In this document: in pieces, positions 62,454-64,000 of the stretch
Layout of the letters: each line of letters starts with the position of its first letter
Numbering within the stretch: the first letter of the stretch is position 1
Source of the DNA: Streptomyces sp. PCS3-D2
Lineage (GTDB): Bacteria; Actinomycetota; Actinomycetes; Streptomycetales; Streptomycetaceae
Assembly: GCF_000612545.2 (NCBI RefSeq)
Contig: NZ_CP097800.1
Span: forward strand, 6,106,501-6,170,500
DNA length: 64,000 nucleotides
Direction of reading: 5' to 3'
Translations under genes and position numbers: made by a program
Notes under the pieces: generated by a model
What the model was told of the DNA's origin: nothing
Seen by the model: only the letters and a program-made list of their open reading frames with translations
Database searches by the model: none

Positions 62454-62491
62454 CACCGATGTGCGACGGACATGGGGAGGGCAGCCCCGAC

Positions 62492-63133
62492 ATGAACGAC
62501 AGGGACGGCACGGACGGCCCGAGCGGCACGCTGGACGACAGGGACGACAAGAGCAAGGACAAGGACGGCAAGGAACCGCTGCGGGTGGGTGTGGCCGTGC
62601 GCAAGCGCCGCCGCGCGCTCCACCTCACGCTGGCCGCCGTGTCGGCGCGAAGCGGCCTGTCGGTGCCCTTCCTGAGTCAGATAGAGAACGAGCGCGCCCG
62701 GCCCAGCATGCGGTCCCTGGAGCGTGTCGCCGACGCGCTGGAGACCACGGCCGTGGAGCTGCTCGCCGCCTCCGACACCGCGCGCACCGTGGACCTCGTA
62801 CGGGCCGGGGACGAGTCCGGGCTCACCCCGGTCCCGGGGGTACGGCCCCTCGTACGCGGGCATCACCAGCTGCACGCCATGGAGTTCACCGGGGACCAGG
62901 ACGCCGGGCGCGAGTACCAGCACCGCAACGACGAGCTGATGTACGTGGTCGAGGGTGCTTGCCAGGTGGAGGCCGAAGGGCGGGCGTACCGGCTGGAGAG
63001 CGGGGACGCGTTGTTCCTGTCCGGCGGTGTGCGCCACCGCTGGCGGGCCGTCACCGAGGACACCCGGATCCTGGTCGTCGCCGTGGGGGAGCACATCCAC
63101 GCGACGTCCGAGCCCCCGTCTCCCGGCCGGTGA
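62492..63133 (+). CDS. XRE-family regulator with cupin domain
   Basis: 213 residues from ATG 62492, with GGGGAGG upstream; ATG 62459 is possible. Acidic/charged N-terminal tail, then XRE HTH (LRVGVAVRKRRRALHLTLAAVSARSGLSVPFLSQIENERARPSMRSL) and C-terminal cupin with EYQHRNDELMYVVEGACQVEAEGR and LESGDALFLSGGVRHRW. This layout senses small ligands and represses or activates nearby genes. The stop overlaps the next gene by GTGA, so the two are translationally coupled. Confidence 0.9.
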   Translation: MNDRDGTDGPSGTLDDRDDKSKDKDGKEPLRVGVAVRKRRRALHLTLAAVSARSGLSVPFLSQIENERARPSMRSLERVADALETTAVELLAASDTARTVDLVRAGDESGLTPVPGVRPLVRGHHQLHAMEFTGDQDAGREYQHRNDELMYVVEGACQVEAEGRAYRLESGDALFLSGGVRHRWRAVTEDTRILVVAVGEHIHATSEPPSPGR

Positions 63134-63861
63134 GCCCCGGCGTGCGGCGGATCGTGTCGCTGGTGCCGTCGCTGAGCGAGGCGGTGGCCGTGAGCGCGCC
63201 CGGGCGGCTCGTCGGGGTCACCGACTGGTGCACGCACCCCGGCGGCCTCGGGACGGTGGAGCGGATCGGGGGGACGAAGAACCCCGATGTGCGCAGGATC
63301 GCGGAGCTCCGCCCGGACCTGGTGATCGCCAACGAGGAGGAGAACCGGGCACCGGACCTCGCCGCGCTGAGGGCCGCCGGCGTGGAGGTGCTCGTCACCG
63401 AGATCCGCGACCTCCCCCAGGCGCTGCGGGAGTTGGACCGGGTGCTGGTGGGCGCGCTGGGACTGCCGAGACCGGCGTGGCTGGCGGACGCGGAGGCGGC
63501 GTGGGCCCGCGTGGAACCGGTGGGAGAGCTCACGGCCTTCGTACCGGTGTGGCGGCGGCCGTGGATGGTGCTCGGCCGGGACACCTTCGCGGGCGACCTG
63601 CTGGCACGGCTCGGGGTGCGCAACGTCTACGCCGGGCACGCGGAGCGGTACCCGAAGATCCCGGTGGAGGAGCTGGCCGCGGCCGGCTGCGATCTGGTGG
63701 TGCTGCCGGACGAGCCGTACCGCTTCACGGCCGCGGACGGCCCGGAGGCCTTCCCCGGCCTCCCGGCGGCCCTGGTCGACGGCAGGCACCTGACCTGGTA
63801 CGGGCCCTCGCTGGCCGACGCGCCGACGGTACTGGCCGCCGCGCTGGCCGCCGCGCGCTGA
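63130..63861 (+). CDS. Helical-backbone metal receptor (BtuF/TroA-like) without signal peptide
   Basis: 243 residues, GTG at 63130 in the GTGA overlap with the XRE-cupin gene. Starts RRIVSLVPSLSEAVAVSAPGRLVGVTDWCTHP, then IAELRPDLVIANEEENR and a long connecting helix, as in the cobalamin/iron binding proteins of class III (BtuF, TroA fold). A signal peptide and lipobox are lacking, so it probably stays in the cytoplasm. No ABC transporter genes adjoin. Could bind cobalamin or a metal chelate. The coupling to a cupin regulator suggests that it takes part in sensing; that is inference. Confidence 0.85.
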   Translation: MSPGVRRIVSLVPSLSEAVAVSAPGRLVGVTDWCTHPGGLGTVERIGGTKNPDVRRIAELRPDLVIANEEENRAPDLAALRAAGVEVLVTEIRDLPQALRELDRVLVGALGLPRPAWLADAEAAWARVEPVGELTAFVPVWRRPWMVLGRDTFAGDLLARLGVRNVYAGHAERYPKIPVEELAAAGCDLVVLPDEPYRFTAADGPEAFPGLPAALVDGRHLTWYGPSLADAPTVLAAALAAAR

Positions 63862-64000
63862 GCGGTTCGGCTCGCTCTTCGGTTCCTCTCGGAGTGGCCG
63901 GTTGCCGGGGCGGGACGGTGCCGGTGCGGTGGTGCCACGGCGGAGTGCCTCCCCGGCTCGGCGAGTGACGGCGATCTCGGCCAGGACGGGACCGCGCCCG
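63862..64000. other. Window end, no gene seen
   Basis: 139 bases after the last stop codon; nothing recognisable. Confidence 0.5.

Overview
The window is chromosomal DNA of a Streptomyces (or a very close relative). GC content is very high, third codon positions are strongly G/C, GTG and TTG starts are common, and chaplins, mycothiol synthesis, the glycerol gyl operon and a complete Pup-proteasome locus are present. From memory, the gene order resembles the core chromosome of S. coelicolor around SCO1638-SCO1676, read with chaplins first and proteasome last. There is no phage, IS element, CRISPR array or secondary-metabolite cluster. The only clearly accessory-looking stretch is about 2.5 kb between two identical tRNA-Leu(GAG) genes.

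Layout. 1-2.2 kb: two APC amino-acid permeases, the first cut by the window edge. 2.4-5.0 kb: tRNA-Leu(GAG), a relic of a third tRNA-Leu 3' end, a secreted beta-helix protein and a second identical tRNA-Leu(GAG). 5.1-8.6 kb: M20 peptidase, short chaplin chpH, a long chaplin with a single chaplin domain and a Gly/Pro-rich stalk, and two small conserved Streptomyces genes. 8.6-15.1 kb: a RecD2-like protein with degenerate helicase motifs coupled to an aldo/keto reductase, an F420-type oxidoreductase, a ferritin-like protein and CorA. 15.1-18.7 kb: the conserved actinobacterial set of histidine phosphatase, DUF3090, SCO1664-type kinase-fold protein and MshC. 18.8-25.1 kb: parJ (PAC2) and the glycerol catabolic genes glpD-glpK-glpF with regulator gylR. 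25.4-36.8 kb: metH, a HAD phosphatase, two orphan lipoprotein solute-binding proteins, an orphan response regulator, a RecB-type nuclease and a site-2 protease.

36.8-53 kb is the Pup-proteasome region: trmI, a secreted protein, a ferredoxin, arc, dop, pup, an endonuclease VII-like gene, prcB and prcA, then a LacI regulator/MFS pair, pafA, two FKBP isomerases and pafB-pafC. It contains ATPase, Pup, ligase (PafA), deamidase/depupylase (Dop), core particle and the two WYL regulators. 53-57.8 kb: small genes, tatA, tatC and an SKI2-like helicase. 57.8-63.9 kb: an RluA-type pseudouridine synthase, a serine hydrolase, an iron-box-controlled siderophore-interacting protein, a stand-alone 5'-3' exonuclease, and a cupin regulator overlapping a TroA-fold binding protein.

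Points that stand out: the tRNA-Leu duplication with a relic 3' end; a TTA (bldA-type) codon in the endonuclease VII-like gene wedged between and overlapping proteasome genes; a RecD2-family protein that has lost its ATPase motifs; a long chaplin with one chaplin domain; a second FKBP domain lacking key residues; and many genes whose -10 box lies 6-8 nt from the start codon, as expected for leaderless mRNAs. Promoter, operator and terminator entries are read by eye from motifs and inverted repeats.
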